Below the pieces are notes generated by a model, which saw only the letters and a list, made by a program, of their open reading frames with translations, was not told the origin of the DNA and made no database searches. Shown here in pieces: positions 32,708 to 40,200 of a stretch of DNA of 40,200 nucleotides. Position numbers and translations under genes: made by a program. Numbering within the stretch: the first letter of the stretch is position 1; each line of letters opens with the position of its first letter. The stretch is from Verrucomicrobiota bacterium (lineage in GTDB: Bacteria; Chlamydiota; Chlamydiia; Chlamydiales; Rhabdochlamydiaceae): the NCBI GenBank assembly GCA_018239985.1, contig JAFEGK010000002.1:206733-246932 (forward strand), given 5' to 3'.

Positions 32708-34193
32708 AACAATCGCCGGCTTTCCAACCTTTAACAAGTTGGGCCATCTTTTTATTCGAGATGCCTCCTAGGAACTCAATTGCCTGAAGGAGTCTAGCGC
32801 GGGTTCGATCTTTGCCTAAGATGCCGACAGAATCGAAGAGAGGAGGGCCTTGTTGCTTTCCAGTTATCGCTGTAAAGAGGATCGGAATGATCACTTTTTT
32901 ATGATTGACTTTGAAGACTTCTGCGACTTTGCGTGAGGCGGTATCGAACCCTTCTTTCCCCCAGTTTTCCTGCTCTTCCATGGACCAGATGATGGTCTGC
33001 AGCATGGCAGCTACTTGGTCTGGAGGAGTCCCTTTAGGGCAGAGGTTCTCTTGTGTGAGGGGCAGATGATTGATAAAAAAGAATGAGCAAAGTTCAATGA
33101 ATTCGGCGAATGTTTTGATGCGGGTATGGCAGAGGCTCATTAATTTTTGCATGAATTCGTCGCGGAAACCCCACTCTTTGATCCGGTGCCAAAGGTGATC
33201 TTCGGGGATATTTTTGATGATATACTGTTGGTTAATCCAATCGAGTTTTTGCATATCAAAAATAGCGCCCGATACGCCGATTCGATTTGGGTCGAACGCT
33301 TTAATAAACTCATCGACGCTGTAAATTTCTTGGTCGTTTGGCATGCTGTAGCCCATTAGCGAGAGGAAGTTGAGGAGTGCTTCAGGCAGATAGCCAGAGT
33401 CGCGGAAATAGAAGATCGAGGTGGGGTTTTTCCGTTTAGATAGCTTCTTCCCATCTTTGCCTAGAAGAAGGGGCATATGCATGAATTTTGGTGGTGTCCA
33501 GCCGAAGGCCTCATAGAGCATCACATGTTTAGGGGTGGAGCTCATCCACTCATCTCCTCGGATGACGTGGGTGATTTCCATCAGATGGTCGTCGACAACG
33601 TTAGCCAAGTGGTAGGTGGGGAATTTGTCAGATTTTAGCAGGATCTGGTCGTCGACATCGGCCCAAGGGACGGTGATTCGCCCTTTAATCCCATCTTCAT
33701 AGACACATTCGCCCGTGAGGGGTACTTTAAGGCGGATTGTATAAGGCTGACCCGCATCTTCCCGCTCTTTGACTTCAGCAGGGCTTAAGTTACGGTAGCG
33801 CCGATCATACCCGATTTTAGCACCCGTTTTTTGGGCGATTTCACGCATTTCTTCAAGCTCTTCGGGGGTCGCAAAGCATTTGTATGCCTTACCGGTGTCG
33901 AGTAGAATCTGGACGTATTTACGGTAGATTTCAGTTCGCTCTGATTGTCGATAGGGGCCGCAAGGTCCTCCTTTATCCGGACCTTCATCCCAATCGATTC
34001 CGCACCAGTGGAGGGTATCGACAATGCTCTGTTCATACTCAGGCCGAGAGCGGGTCTGATCGGTATCCTCAATGCGAAGGAGGAATTGGCCGCCAAAATG
34101 GCGGGCAAATACTAGGTTAAAGAGGGCCATATAGGCGGTTCCAACGTGTGGATCGCCGGTAGGGGAAGGGGCAATACGTGTTCTGACTGTCAT
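32682..34193 (-). CDS. gltX: Glutamyl-tRNA synthetase
   Basis: A 503-residue class I synthetase. The HIGH-type motif reads [15 protein letters not shown] (near residues 8-22) and the KMSKS-type motif [10 protein letters not shown] near residue 253. [12 protein letters not shown] and [15 protein letters not shown] are further family segments. In organisms without glutaminyl-tRNA synthetase it also charges tRNA-Gln for later amidation, which is likely in Chlamydiae but not shown here. In Chlamydia gltX lies between the omc genes and euo; here a 168-bp palindrome lies upstream, then tsp. Confidence 0.96.
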   Translation of the reverse strand: MTVRTRIAPSPTGDPHVGTAYMALFNLVFARHFGGQFLLRIEDTDQTRSRPEYEQSIVDTLHWCGIDWDEGPDKGGPCGPYRQSERTEIYRKYVQILLDTGKAYKCFATPEELEEMREIAQKTGAKIGYDRRYRNLSPAEVKEREDAGQPYTIRLKVPLTGECVYEDGIKGRITVPWADVDDQILLKSDKFPTYHLANVVDDHLMEITHVIRGDEWMSSTPKHVMLYEAFGWTPPKFMHMPLLLGKDGKKLSKRKNPTSIFYFRDSGYLPEALLNFLSLMGYSMPNDQEIYSVDEFIKAFDPNRIGVSGAIFDMQKLDWINQQYIIKNIPEDHLWHRIKEWGFRDEFMQKLMSLCHTRIKTFAEFIELCSFFFINHLPLTQENLCPKGTPPDQVAAMLQTIIWSMEEQENWGKEGFDTASRKVAEVFKVNHKKVIIPILFTAITGKQQGPPLFDSVGILGKDRTRARLLQAIEFLGGISNKKMAQLVKGWKAGDCSTEQPVHL

Positions 34194-34240
34194 AGGTCTA
34201 CGAGTATACCTAGGTGCCTAGTTTTTTTAAAGTTGTCTCT

Positions 34241-34408
34241 GAACCTATCCAACTAAAAAGTTTCAGTCGATTTTTGGATTATTTTGGCCGATTTTCGGCT
34301 CAAATTCGGGGGGTAATATCAGCATTCCGCATATGCCCCCCGAATTTGAGTCGAAAATCGGCCAAAATAATCCAAAAATCGACTGAAACTTTTTAGTTGG
34401 ATAGGTTC
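34241..34408. repeat. 168-bp palindrome with 73-bp arms
   Basis: The arms 34241-34313 and 34336-34408 are reverse complements with a single mismatch; the loop is 22 nt (TAATATCAGCATTCCGCATA plus TG). The right arm ends exactly at the first base before the tsp stop codon (read on plus). Both arms start GAACCTATCCAACT. A transcript would fold into an extremely stable hairpin, so it can end tsp transcription. Size and near-perfect arms suggest a recent inverted duplication or a non-autonomous mobile element. No target-site duplication is evident. Confidence 0.9.
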
Positions 34409-36364
34409 TTACGCCGCGGCAGGGCTTTGTATTGGTGGTGTCAGGCTCTCTTGCATAAGTAAAATTAAATCTTTAAGAATATTTGAGGCTTCTGTTAACT
34501 GCAGATCAGAAAGACCAAAATTTTCAACATTTTCAGAAGACAACTCCTTTTTTGAAATCTCTTTCATAAAATTCTGGTAATTTTTGTTTTGCTCAATTCT
34601 TAAAGCGGAGTTCTTTTTTAAGACATCGAGATAAGATGTGTAGGTGTTCAAGATAGGTTGAAGATTGAACTTATATAGTCTAACGATCTCTGTCCGGTGG
34701 GATGAAGGGACGTCGGAAAGGGTGTCTTCAAAATTTGCCGGGATTTGTTCACTTTCCAGAGGATATTTTGAATATTTTTCCCCGATTTCGAGCTGAGAAA
34801 ATGCACCTGGCACGATAATATCGGGGTGTACTCCAACAAGCTGGGGGCTTTTGCCTGAAACAGTGTAGTAGCGTCCACGAGTTACTTTGTATTCCCCTTT
34901 GGGGTTAATTTTGCCATAGTTGGCCGATTCAAGGGTAAAGGTTTGGAAGGTCCCTTTACCATAAGTGGTCTCATCGCCAACGACGATGGCACGTCCGTAA
35001 TCCTGAAGGGTTTGTGCCACAATTTCAGCAGCGGAAGCGCTTGTTTTATTGGTCAGGACCAGAAGGGGCCCTTCCCAGGCCATTTTATCTTCAATATTCC
35101 GTAAGTGCTGCACTTGCCCTGTATTATCTTTGACAGAGACGACGATCCCTTTCTTAATGAATAATCCGGTGACAGAGACTGCTTGAGGCAGCAACCCGCC
35201 AGCATTGTTACGCAGATCAAGAATGATCCCTTTGAGGTTGTGATTGCGTTTGAGTTCAGCGATCGCATCTCGAAGGTCAGCGGTTGAGGAGGTCGTTGAA
35301 TCTTGATAGAATGAGTAGAGGTGGAGGATGCCGATGACACCATCACCGAAGGGCTCATAGCTTTTTTCCAGACGTGTTTCTGTCAGGACTACTTCGCCTC
35401 TAATGATTTTGATATCTAGTTTCTCTTCCCGTTTTTCTTCTCCATATTCGCGCAAAATGGTCAGGTTAACCGGGGTTCCCTTTGGGCCACGTATCAGTTC
35501 CACAGCCTCAATAATATCCATCCCGACTACGGGCTCGTTATTTACGGCGATAATTTTATCATTTACTCTCATGGCGTTCCCATCTTTAGCGGGGCCTCCC
35601 TCGAGAAGTCTGACGATAGTGAATCCGTTGAGATCATCTCGCAACTGTGCGCCGATCCCAAATAGCCGCTGCTGAACTTGGATCATGAATTGATTCGCCT
35701 CTGCAGGGGTAAAATAGGCCGTTTGAGAGTCTAGGGCGCAGCTAACTGATTTTAGGACATAGGCCAGGACGAGTTTTTGTCTTGTCTTTGGCGACTCGGT
35801 AATCAGTTCCTCTTCATGCTTAAGGCGCCGCTTTTCAAGGCGGAGCATGAACTGAGCCTTAATATCATGGTCGAGCTTTTCTGCAGCATCAATCTGGAGT
35901 GAACGAATCGAAAGGATCCTGTTGATCAATGCCTCTTCATTTTCTGCCCACTCAAGGTTTTTAAAGTCTTCAGCTTTGACATCTTTAGGAAGGGGGGCGT
36001 TAACGATCTGTTTTTCGATTGCATTTCTTCGTTCAATGGCGGGCAAAATAGCCTCATGAATTGCCTCAAAGTTGGAAAAATTCTCCTTTTTGTAGTTAGC
36101 AACAGTCTCTAATAAGAGTTCAGTACTCGGATTGATCCAGGGTTGGACTTCCTCTTTTAAAAAATATGTTTTACCTGGATCAATTTCATCCAAATAGTTG
36201 ACAAAGGCTCGGGCAATTAGCTCGGGGGTCAATTCATGGTGACTCACATGGGCTTTCAAGATCTCCTCGATTTTGACGCGGGTATCTTTAGGGCTCAATT
36301 GCGGGGGTTTGGCAGCCGCTGTCAAGGAGAGCAATAGGGCTAAGGCTATGATACGAAGGAACAT
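34409..36364 (-). CDS. prc: C-terminal processing protease (Tsp/Prc)
   Basis: A 651-residue periplasmic tail-specific protease with an N-terminal signal peptide (MFLRIIALALLLSLTAAAK). A long N-terminal helical domain is followed by a PDZ domain (GIGAQLRDDLNGFTIVRLLEGGPAKDG...NDKIIAVNNEPV). The S41 core follows: GIILDLRNNAGGLL, then the serine in TSASAAEIVAQ and the lysine 26 residues later in TTYGKGTFQ. The chlamydial homologue (CT441) is secreted and has host targets; whether this one does is inference. It is divergent from euo across a 342-nt A/T-rich spacer. Confidence 0.94.
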   Translation of the reverse strand: MFLRIIALALLLSLTAAAKPPQLSPKDTRVKIEEILKAHVSHHELTPELIARAFVNYLDEIDPGKTYFLKEEVQPWINPSTELLLETVANYKKENFSNFEAIHEAILPAIERRNAIEKQIVNAPLPKDVKAEDFKNLEWAENEEALINRILSIRSLQIDAAEKLDHDIKAQFMLRLEKRRLKHEEELITESPKTRQKLVLAYVLKSVSCALDSQTAYFTPAEANQFMIQVQQRLFGIGAQLRDDLNGFTIVRLLEGGPAKDGNAMRVNDKIIAVNNEPVVGMDIIEAVELIRGPKGTPVNLTILREYGEEKREEKLDIKIIRGEVVLTETRLEKSYEPFGDGVIGILHLYSFYQDSTTSSTADLRDAIAELKRNHNLKGIILDLRNNAGGLLPQAVSVTGLFIKKGIVVSVKDNTGQVQHLRNIEDKMAWEGPLLVLTNKTSASAAEIVAQTLQDYGRAIVVGDETTYGKGTFQTFTLESANYGKINPKGEYKVTRGRYYTVSGKSPQLVGVHPDIIVPGAFSQLEIGEKYSKYPLESEQIPANFEDTLSDVPSSHRTEIVRLYKFNLQPILNTYTSYLDVLKKNSALRIEQNKNYQNFMKEISKKELSSENVENFGLSDLQLTEASNILKDLILLMQESLTPPIQSPAAA

Positions 36365-36706
36365 AGAACTACCTGAATGTTATTTTGACTGGAGCATAAT
36401 CGATATGGGGGGTTTGTGACCATGAAAAAAATTCTTAAGACGAAAATTTTTTTCTCGAGTTTTCAATTTTTATCGAGATTCTAACGTATTTATAATCAAT
36501 TATTAAGGTGTAGGTCGTATAATATTTTTTTCGTCAATTTATCTCTAAGCTATAGGATGTTAAGATGTTAAAATAAGGTCTTGCTTTCAATTCAATTTTA
36601 TGCGAAAATAATATTCTACTTAAGGACAAGAATAATAATTTAAGTAAGACGCTGTTTGAGTTTCTGTCCGAAACATCTCAACAGCAGAAATTTGGAGGGT
36701 AAAAAA
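36365..36706. other. A/T-rich divergent spacer between tsp and euo
   Basis: A 342-nt region without a convincing gene. It contains a TATAAT box at 36518-36523 in the euo direction without a good -35 partner at 17-18 nt, so any promoter there is a weak guess. A 20-codon frame from ATG 36422 lacks a ribosome-binding site. The euo start is preceded by GGAGGG. The length suggests a long untranslated leader or several regulatory sites, in keeping with developmental control. Confidence 0.5.
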
Positions 36707-37177
36707 ATGGATCAAGAAAATAAGCAGAACGAAACTGCTTTTAAAACTGATCGCCAAGGTGGGGCTAGCTCACAAGGCACACGGCTAGTTTCCATTACAG
36801 AGGCAGCCAAAATTAATAATGTTACAAGACAAGCTATCTATGTAGCAATTAAACAAAACAAGCTAAAGGCAACTAAACATACCACTCGTTGGACTATCGA
36901 TTTAGAAGACCTAGAGCTGTATCGTCGCCAGAAGTATTCTAGAACAAAATCGATGTTTGAAGGAGAACTTTTATTCGACAATCGCAAAGGGTTCTTTTCA
37001 ATTAATCAAGTGGCAAAAATGCTTGGCGTTCCAGCTCAAAAAATCTACTACGCCACTCGAGTTGGACTTCTTAAAGCTTCACGCAAAGGTGCTGCTTGGG
37101 TTGTTCACGTTGAAGATGTGAAAGCTTACAAAGAAAACTACCTCAATAAACAAGCGGAAGCCTCTCAAGTAATCTAA
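36707..37177 (+). CDS. euo: Euo-like developmental regulator
   Basis: A 156-residue DNA-binding protein. Two excisionase/MerR-like winged-helix modules are repeated: residues 28-74 (SITEAAKINNVTRQAIYVAIKQNKLKA...DLELYRRQKY) and 97-143 (FSINQVAKMLGVPAQKIYYATRVGLLKA...DVKAYKENY). The first 25 residues are polar and probably flexible. In Chlamydia Euo is expressed early and represses late genes. The closeness to gltX and tsp matches the chlamydial euo locus. I start at ATG 36707 with GGAGGG upstream rather than at 36656. It ends at a strong terminator. Confidence 0.88.
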   Translation: MDQENKQNETAFKTDRQGGASSQGTRLVSITEAAKINNVTRQAIYVAIKQNKLKATKHTTRWTIDLEDLELYRRQKYSRTKSMFEGELLFDNRKGFFSINQVAKMLGVPAQKIYYATRVGLLKASRKGAAWVVHVEDVKAYKENYLNKQAEASQVI

Positions 37178-37200
37178 GAGGTTTTTTTCGTACGTTTAAT

Positions 37201-37233
37201 ACCGAGCTTGTGTTCCCCCCAAGCTCGGTTTTC
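37201..37233 (+). terminator. Rho-independent terminator of euo
   Basis: A 10-bp perfect stem ACCGAGCTTG (37201-37210) and CAAGCTCGGT (37220-37229) encloses a C-rich loop and is followed by TTTTC. It begins 23 nt after the euo stop codon. The strong stem should make euo a monocistronic transcript. Confidence 0.85.
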
Positions 37234-37276
37234 TATTTCTTTCGGTATAAATCTCGATCCTGTATAGTTTTGGAGT

Positions 37277-38944
37277 ATGAAATGGGAATTAGATTCAATT
37301 TACACTGACAAGTCATTTGCACACGATCTGCAAAAAGCAAAATCACTCCTTCACTCTCATGCTGATTTAAAGACAAACATTCTTCAGGTTCAAGAGGCGG
37401 GCATGATCCTCAAAGAAATGGACTCGTTTACTTCCTGTCTTCTTGCACAAAATCCAGCCGATCAAAATGCGCAAGCAAAAAGTGGCGAAGTGACTCAATT
37501 GGATGCAGATTATCAGAGTGCACTTTTTGCCATAGGCAATCGTTTAGTCGATTTAGATGATGCTGCCTTTCAGGCCCTTTTAGGGCAGCTAAAGGACATA
37601 GCCTTTTTCCTTGCAGAACTGCGCGAGATCACTAAGCAGAAAGGGCCGCAGAGGCAAGAGGAGATGATCAACTCTTTGTCTGTCGATGGATATCATAGCT
37701 TATGGGCGCTCTATCAGACCTTTACTGGGAAGCTCAAAATTAATGGTCTCTCGGTAGGACAGGCCCAAAATTTGATGGGAGTTGGGGATCGTAGCGTACG
37801 GAAAAAAGCTTTTCAAGATTGGACCGCTGCCTGGAAAGAGCAGGCCGATTTTCTAGCTCAATTGCTCAACGCGCTTGCGGGATTTCGGCTCAAGGTCTAT
37901 GCGACACGTGGATGGGGAGATGTTCTGCATGAGCCCCTTTTAATGAACAGAATGGAGCCGGCAACATTTGATGCGATGTGGGCAGCGATCGTCGCGGCCA
38001 AACCGGCATTTGTCCAATACATGAGGCATAAAGCAAAAAAGCTAGGGCTAGAAAAGCTCTCTTGGATCGATGTTGAGGCGCCACTTGCTCAAGTTGAGAA
38101 TATTTCTTATGAGCAAGGATGCGACATTATCCTCGAACAATTTGAGAAGTTCCATCCTAGAATGGCAAAATTTGCCAAAATGGCCTTTCAAAAGCATTGG
38201 GTAGAAGCTGAAGATCGGACTGGAAAAGCTGCAGGAGGCTTCTGTGTCTCGTTTCCCAAATCGAATCAAAGCCGCATTTTTATGACTTATAAGGGATCCC
38301 CAACGAATGTTGCTACACTTGCCCATGAGCTCGGGCATGCTTATCATAACTTGTGTATTGAGCATTTGCCCTTCTTTCACCAGCAGATTCAGATGAATGT
38401 CGCAGAAACTGCCTCTACTTTTGCTGAAATGGTGGTGATTGATCAGACGATTGCAGAGGCAAAAACGGAGCAAGAGAAGGAGCAGCTGCTCGATGATAAA
38501 TTGCAGCGTAGTATTGCGTTTTTTATGAATTTACATTCTCGTCTTATTTTCGAGCGGGCTTTCTATGCCGAGAGGAAGAAGGGGTATGTCTCAGCAGAAA
38601 AGCTATGTGATTTGATGGAGGCTGCCCAAAGGGAAGCCTATTGCGGTGAACTTGCCGATTGGGATCCCTATTTTTGGGCGTGGAAGCTCCATTTTTACTT
38701 CACCTCCTATCCATTCTACAATTTCCCCTATACTTTTGGTTATTTGATGAGTAATGGGCTATATGCTTTGGCTAAGAAGGATCCTAACTTTGGCGAGAAA
38801 TTCGATGCTTTTCTATCCGATACGGCACAGATGTCGGTCGAAGGATTGGCAAAGAAACATTTGAATGTAGATCTGACCAAACCTGATTTTTGGAAAAATT
38901 CATTAGATATTCTGGTTAAAGATGTTGCGGCTTTTTTATCCTGA
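37277..38944 (+). CDS. pepF: M3 family oligopeptidase (PepF-like)
   Basis: A 555-residue zinc metallopeptidase. The HExxH motif reads THLA-like in LAHELGHAYHN, giving two zinc histidines and the catalytic glutamate, and the third ligand is in NVAETASTFAEM. The C-terminal helices YNFPYTFGYLMSNGLYALA are typical of the oligoendopeptidase F group. There is no signal peptide, so it is a cytoplasmic oligopeptide degrader. Length is slightly below the 600 typical of PepF. A GGAG site precedes the ATG, and the gene sits alone between the euo terminator and the palindrome before the ATPase. Confidence 0.93.
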   Translation: MKWELDSIYTDKSFAHDLQKAKSLLHSHADLKTNILQVQEAGMILKEMDSFTSCLLAQNPADQNAQAKSGEVTQLDADYQSALFAIGNRLVDLDDAAFQALLGQLKDIAFFLAELREITKQKGPQRQEEMINSLSVDGYHSLWALYQTFTGKLKINGLSVGQAQNLMGVGDRSVRKKAFQDWTAAWKEQADFLAQLLNALAGFRLKVYATRGWGDVLHEPLLMNRMEPATFDAMWAAIVAAKPAFVQYMRHKAKKLGLEKLSWIDVEAPLAQVENISYEQGCDIILEQFEKFHPRMAKFAKMAFQKHWVEAEDRTGKAAGGFCVSFPKSNQSRIFMTYKGSPTNVATLAHELGHAYHNLCIEHLPFFHQQIQMNVAETASTFAEMVVIDQTIAEAKTEQEKEQLLDDKLQRSIAFFMNLHSRLIFERAFYAERKKGYVSAEKLCDLMEAAQREAYCGELADWDPYFWAWKLHFYFTSYPFYNFPYTFGYLMSNGLYALAKKDPNFGEKFDAFLSDTAQMSVEGLAKKHLNVDLTKPDFWKNSLDILVKDVAAFLS

Positions 38945-38958
38945 CTTTTTCGCACGGT

Positions 38959-38988
38959 ATTGCGGAAAAGTCTTGACTTTTCCGCAAT
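38959..38988. promoter_or_regulatory. Perfect 30-bp palindrome before the ATPase gene
   Basis: ATTGCGGAAAAGTC (38959-38972), a TT spacer, and GACTTTTCCGCAAT (38975-38988) are exact reverse complements. It ends 19 nt before ATG 39008. It could be an operator, a terminator for pepF lacking a T run, or the recombination end of a transferred gene. Confidence 0.6.
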
Positions 38989-39007
38989 TGCTTGCAAAAT
39001 AGTCAAT

Positions 39008-40129
39008 ATGGATAGATATCAAAAAGAGGCAATTCAAAAGGATTTGCAAAAAAAAATGGTCCTTTTGGCCGGACCTAGGCAAGCAGGTAAAACAACTTTA
39101 GCCAAGAGAATCGCTACAGAATTTAAATCCTCTATTTACCTTACCTACGATAATACAGAAGATCGGAAAATCCTCTTAAATGAAGGTTGGCTTCCCTCTA
39201 CTGAGCTGCTCATTTTCGATGAACTTCATAAAATGCCCGAATGGAAAAATTACTTAAAAGGGATCTATGATACAAAATTGCCTCACCAAAAAATTCTTGT
39301 AACAGGAAGCGCGCGGCTTGAAATTTTTAATAAAGTGGGCGACTCTCTAGCTGGGCGCTTTTTTTTGCATCGTCTCATGCCTTTGTCACCTGCAGAATGC
39401 GAAAAATTGAACAAGAGTTATTCAATAGAACGATTCTTAGAAAGAGGAGGTTTCCCAGAGCCGTTTTTGACACAAGAACTTGTCGATGCAAGCCGTTGGC
39501 GTCTTCAATATATCGATAGTTTGCTCAGAACTGATGTGCTGGATTTTGATGACATCCAAAATCTCAATGCCATACGATTAGTTTTTGAACTTCTAAGAGA
39601 GAGAGTTGGATCTCCTATTTCCTACACTTCAATTGCTAATGATGTGGCAATTTCTCCAAACACAGTGAAAAAATATATTCAAATTCTCGAGGCGCTTTAT
39701 ATAGTCTTTCGTGTTACACCCCACTCAAAGAATATCGCCAGGAGTTTATTGAAAGAACCTAAGATTTATTTTTTTGATGTGGGACTTGTCAAAGGAGATA
39801 ATGGAGCAAGATTTGAAAATTTAGTTGCAATCTGTTTGTTAAAGCATGTCTATTATAAGATTGATTACGAGGCAAAACAATACTCGTTGAATTATCTCCA
39901 GACTAAGGAAAAGCATGAAGTTGATTTTGCTCTCGTTTGTGAAAATGAGATCGAGAAATTAATTGAAGTAAAAAACGGTCATCAAACAGTAAGCAGCGGA
40001 TTACATTATTTCCATGAAAAATATGATCTACCAGCTGTACAAGTGGTCAAAGAACTCAAAAGAGAACGAATAGAGAAAGGGATCGAGGTGATTCGAGGCG
40101 AGACTTTCTTAAGAAATTTGGCTCTCTAA
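39008..40129 (+). CDS. AAA+ ATPase with DUF4143 domain
   Basis: A 373-residue protein. Walker A is AGPRQAGKTT (21-30), Walker B is LLIFDELHK (67-75), and the sensor segment is LVTGSARLEIF. Residues about 170-270 contain a winged-helix-like part (SYTSIANDVAISPNTVKKYIQIL). The C-terminal region has a PD-(D/E)xK-like arrangement, HEVDFALV...KLIEVKN, usual in the DUF4143 family. These ATPases are widespread, patchily distributed and of unknown function. I start at ATG 39008; the ATG/TTG in the longer frame would begin inside the palindrome. A/T-richer than its neighbours, which suggests recent acquisition. Confidence 0.87.
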   Translation: MDRYQKEAIQKDLQKKMVLLAGPRQAGKTTLAKRIATEFKSSIYLTYDNTEDRKILLNEGWLPSTELLIFDELHKMPEWKNYLKGIYDTKLPHQKILVTGSARLEIFNKVGDSLAGRFFLHRLMPLSPAECEKLNKSYSIERFLERGGFPEPFLTQELVDASRWRLQYIDSLLRTDVLDFDDIQNLNAIRLVFELLRERVGSPISYTSIANDVAISPNTVKKYIQILEALYIVFRVTPHSKNIARSLLKEPKIYFFDVGLVKGDNGARFENLVAICLLKHVYYKIDYEAKQYSLNYLQTKEKHEVDFALVCENEIEKLIEVKNGHQTVSSGLHYFHEKYDLPAVQVVKELKRERIEKGIEVIRGETFLRNLAL

Positions 40130-40151
40130 AAGACTGTTAACGGATTTGGTT

Positions 40152-40174
40152 TCCTCGCTTTTTTGAGGATTTTT
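40152..40174 (+). terminator. Weak terminator after the ATPase gene
   Basis: A 5-bp stem TCCTC (40152-40156) and GAGGA (40165-40169) around a T-rich loop is followed by five T residues, 23 nt after the ATPase stop. The stem is short, so the call is tentative. Confidence 0.35.
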
Positions 40175-40200
40175 GGCAAATTTTCTCTTCCCTTGTTGGG

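Noticed and set aside
34214-34396. 60-residue ORF inside the 168-bp palindrome
   Set aside because: The frame is created by the repeated arms and reads nearly the same forwards and back; no ribosome-binding site.
38960-40129. Toxin-antitoxin or defence assignment for the DUF4143 ATPase
   Set aside because: No partner gene lies beside it within the window, and the family has no established function that would support such a call.
1-40200. CRISPR arrays, prophage or insertion sequence transposases
   Set aside because: No regularly spaced direct repeats, phage structural genes or transposase motifs were seen on either strand.

Overview
The window reads as chromosomal DNA of a member of the Chlamydiae, most likely an amoeba-associated or environmental lineage (Parachlamydiales-like) rather than a Chlamydiaceae pathogen. 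The evidence is a non-mitochondrial ATP/ADP translocase (13469-15025), a homologue of the chlamydial developmental regulator Euo (36707-37177), and chlamydial gene order: translocase, sohB, polA, coaE, rho on one side and tsp, gltX, euo on the other. Two F-box proteins of eukaryotic type and a stand-alone D-Ala-D-Ala ligase point away from the reduced Chlamydiaceae. Genus cannot be settled from the sequence alone.

Layout. 1-4.1 kb: tRNA-Ser(GCU) with its own promoter, a membrane-anchored unknown, a phosphoribosyltransferase, a secreted PI3/PI4-kinase-like protein, and an OppA-type lipoprotein that seems to start at an AUU codon. 4.1-6.5 kb: cydAB, cytochrome bd oxidase. 6.6-15.0 kb: a tight minus-strand run (translocase, DedA protein, PgsA-like enzyme, SohB, PolA, CoaE, Rho). 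15.1-18.7 kb: a second minus-strand run (conserved chlamydial unknown, tsaE, engB, dnaQ-like, pgk). 19.0-20.4 kb: a TetR regulator with a near-palindromic operator, translationally coupled to an F-box protein. 20.4-20.7 kb: two large inverted repeats. 20.8-25.3 kb: a plus-strand run of leucine dehydrogenase, argS, and a three-gene RiPP-like cassette (Cys-containing secreted precursor, MNIO/DUF692 enzyme, DUF2063 partner). 25.3-30.5 kb: epmB-like, a Cys-rich lipoprotein, murA with an ATP-grasp gene, ddl with ispF. 30.4-31.4 kb: a promoter-driven minus-strand operon of three tiny ORFs and a short F-box protein. 31.4-37.2 kb: CysJ-like reductase, a tiny lipoprotein, gltX, a 168-bp near-perfect palindrome, tsp, euo. 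37.3-40.1 kb: an M3 oligopeptidase and a DUF4143-type ATPase preceded by a perfect palindrome.

Most genes are housekeeping. The accessory biology is in four places. The cassette at 23.7-25.3 kb matches the HvfA/HvfB/HvfC (bufferin/oxazolin) type of copper-binding modified peptide, and its precursor carries an EGKCG motif. The two F-box loci look like host-directed effectors with distinct regulatory layouts. The secreted kinase-like protein at 1.7-2.4 kb may also act outside the cytoplasm. The inverted repeats at 6.5, 20.4-20.7, 34.2 and 38.96 kb look like mobile or regulatory palindromes.

All family assignments are from reading motifs by eye; no database search was run.
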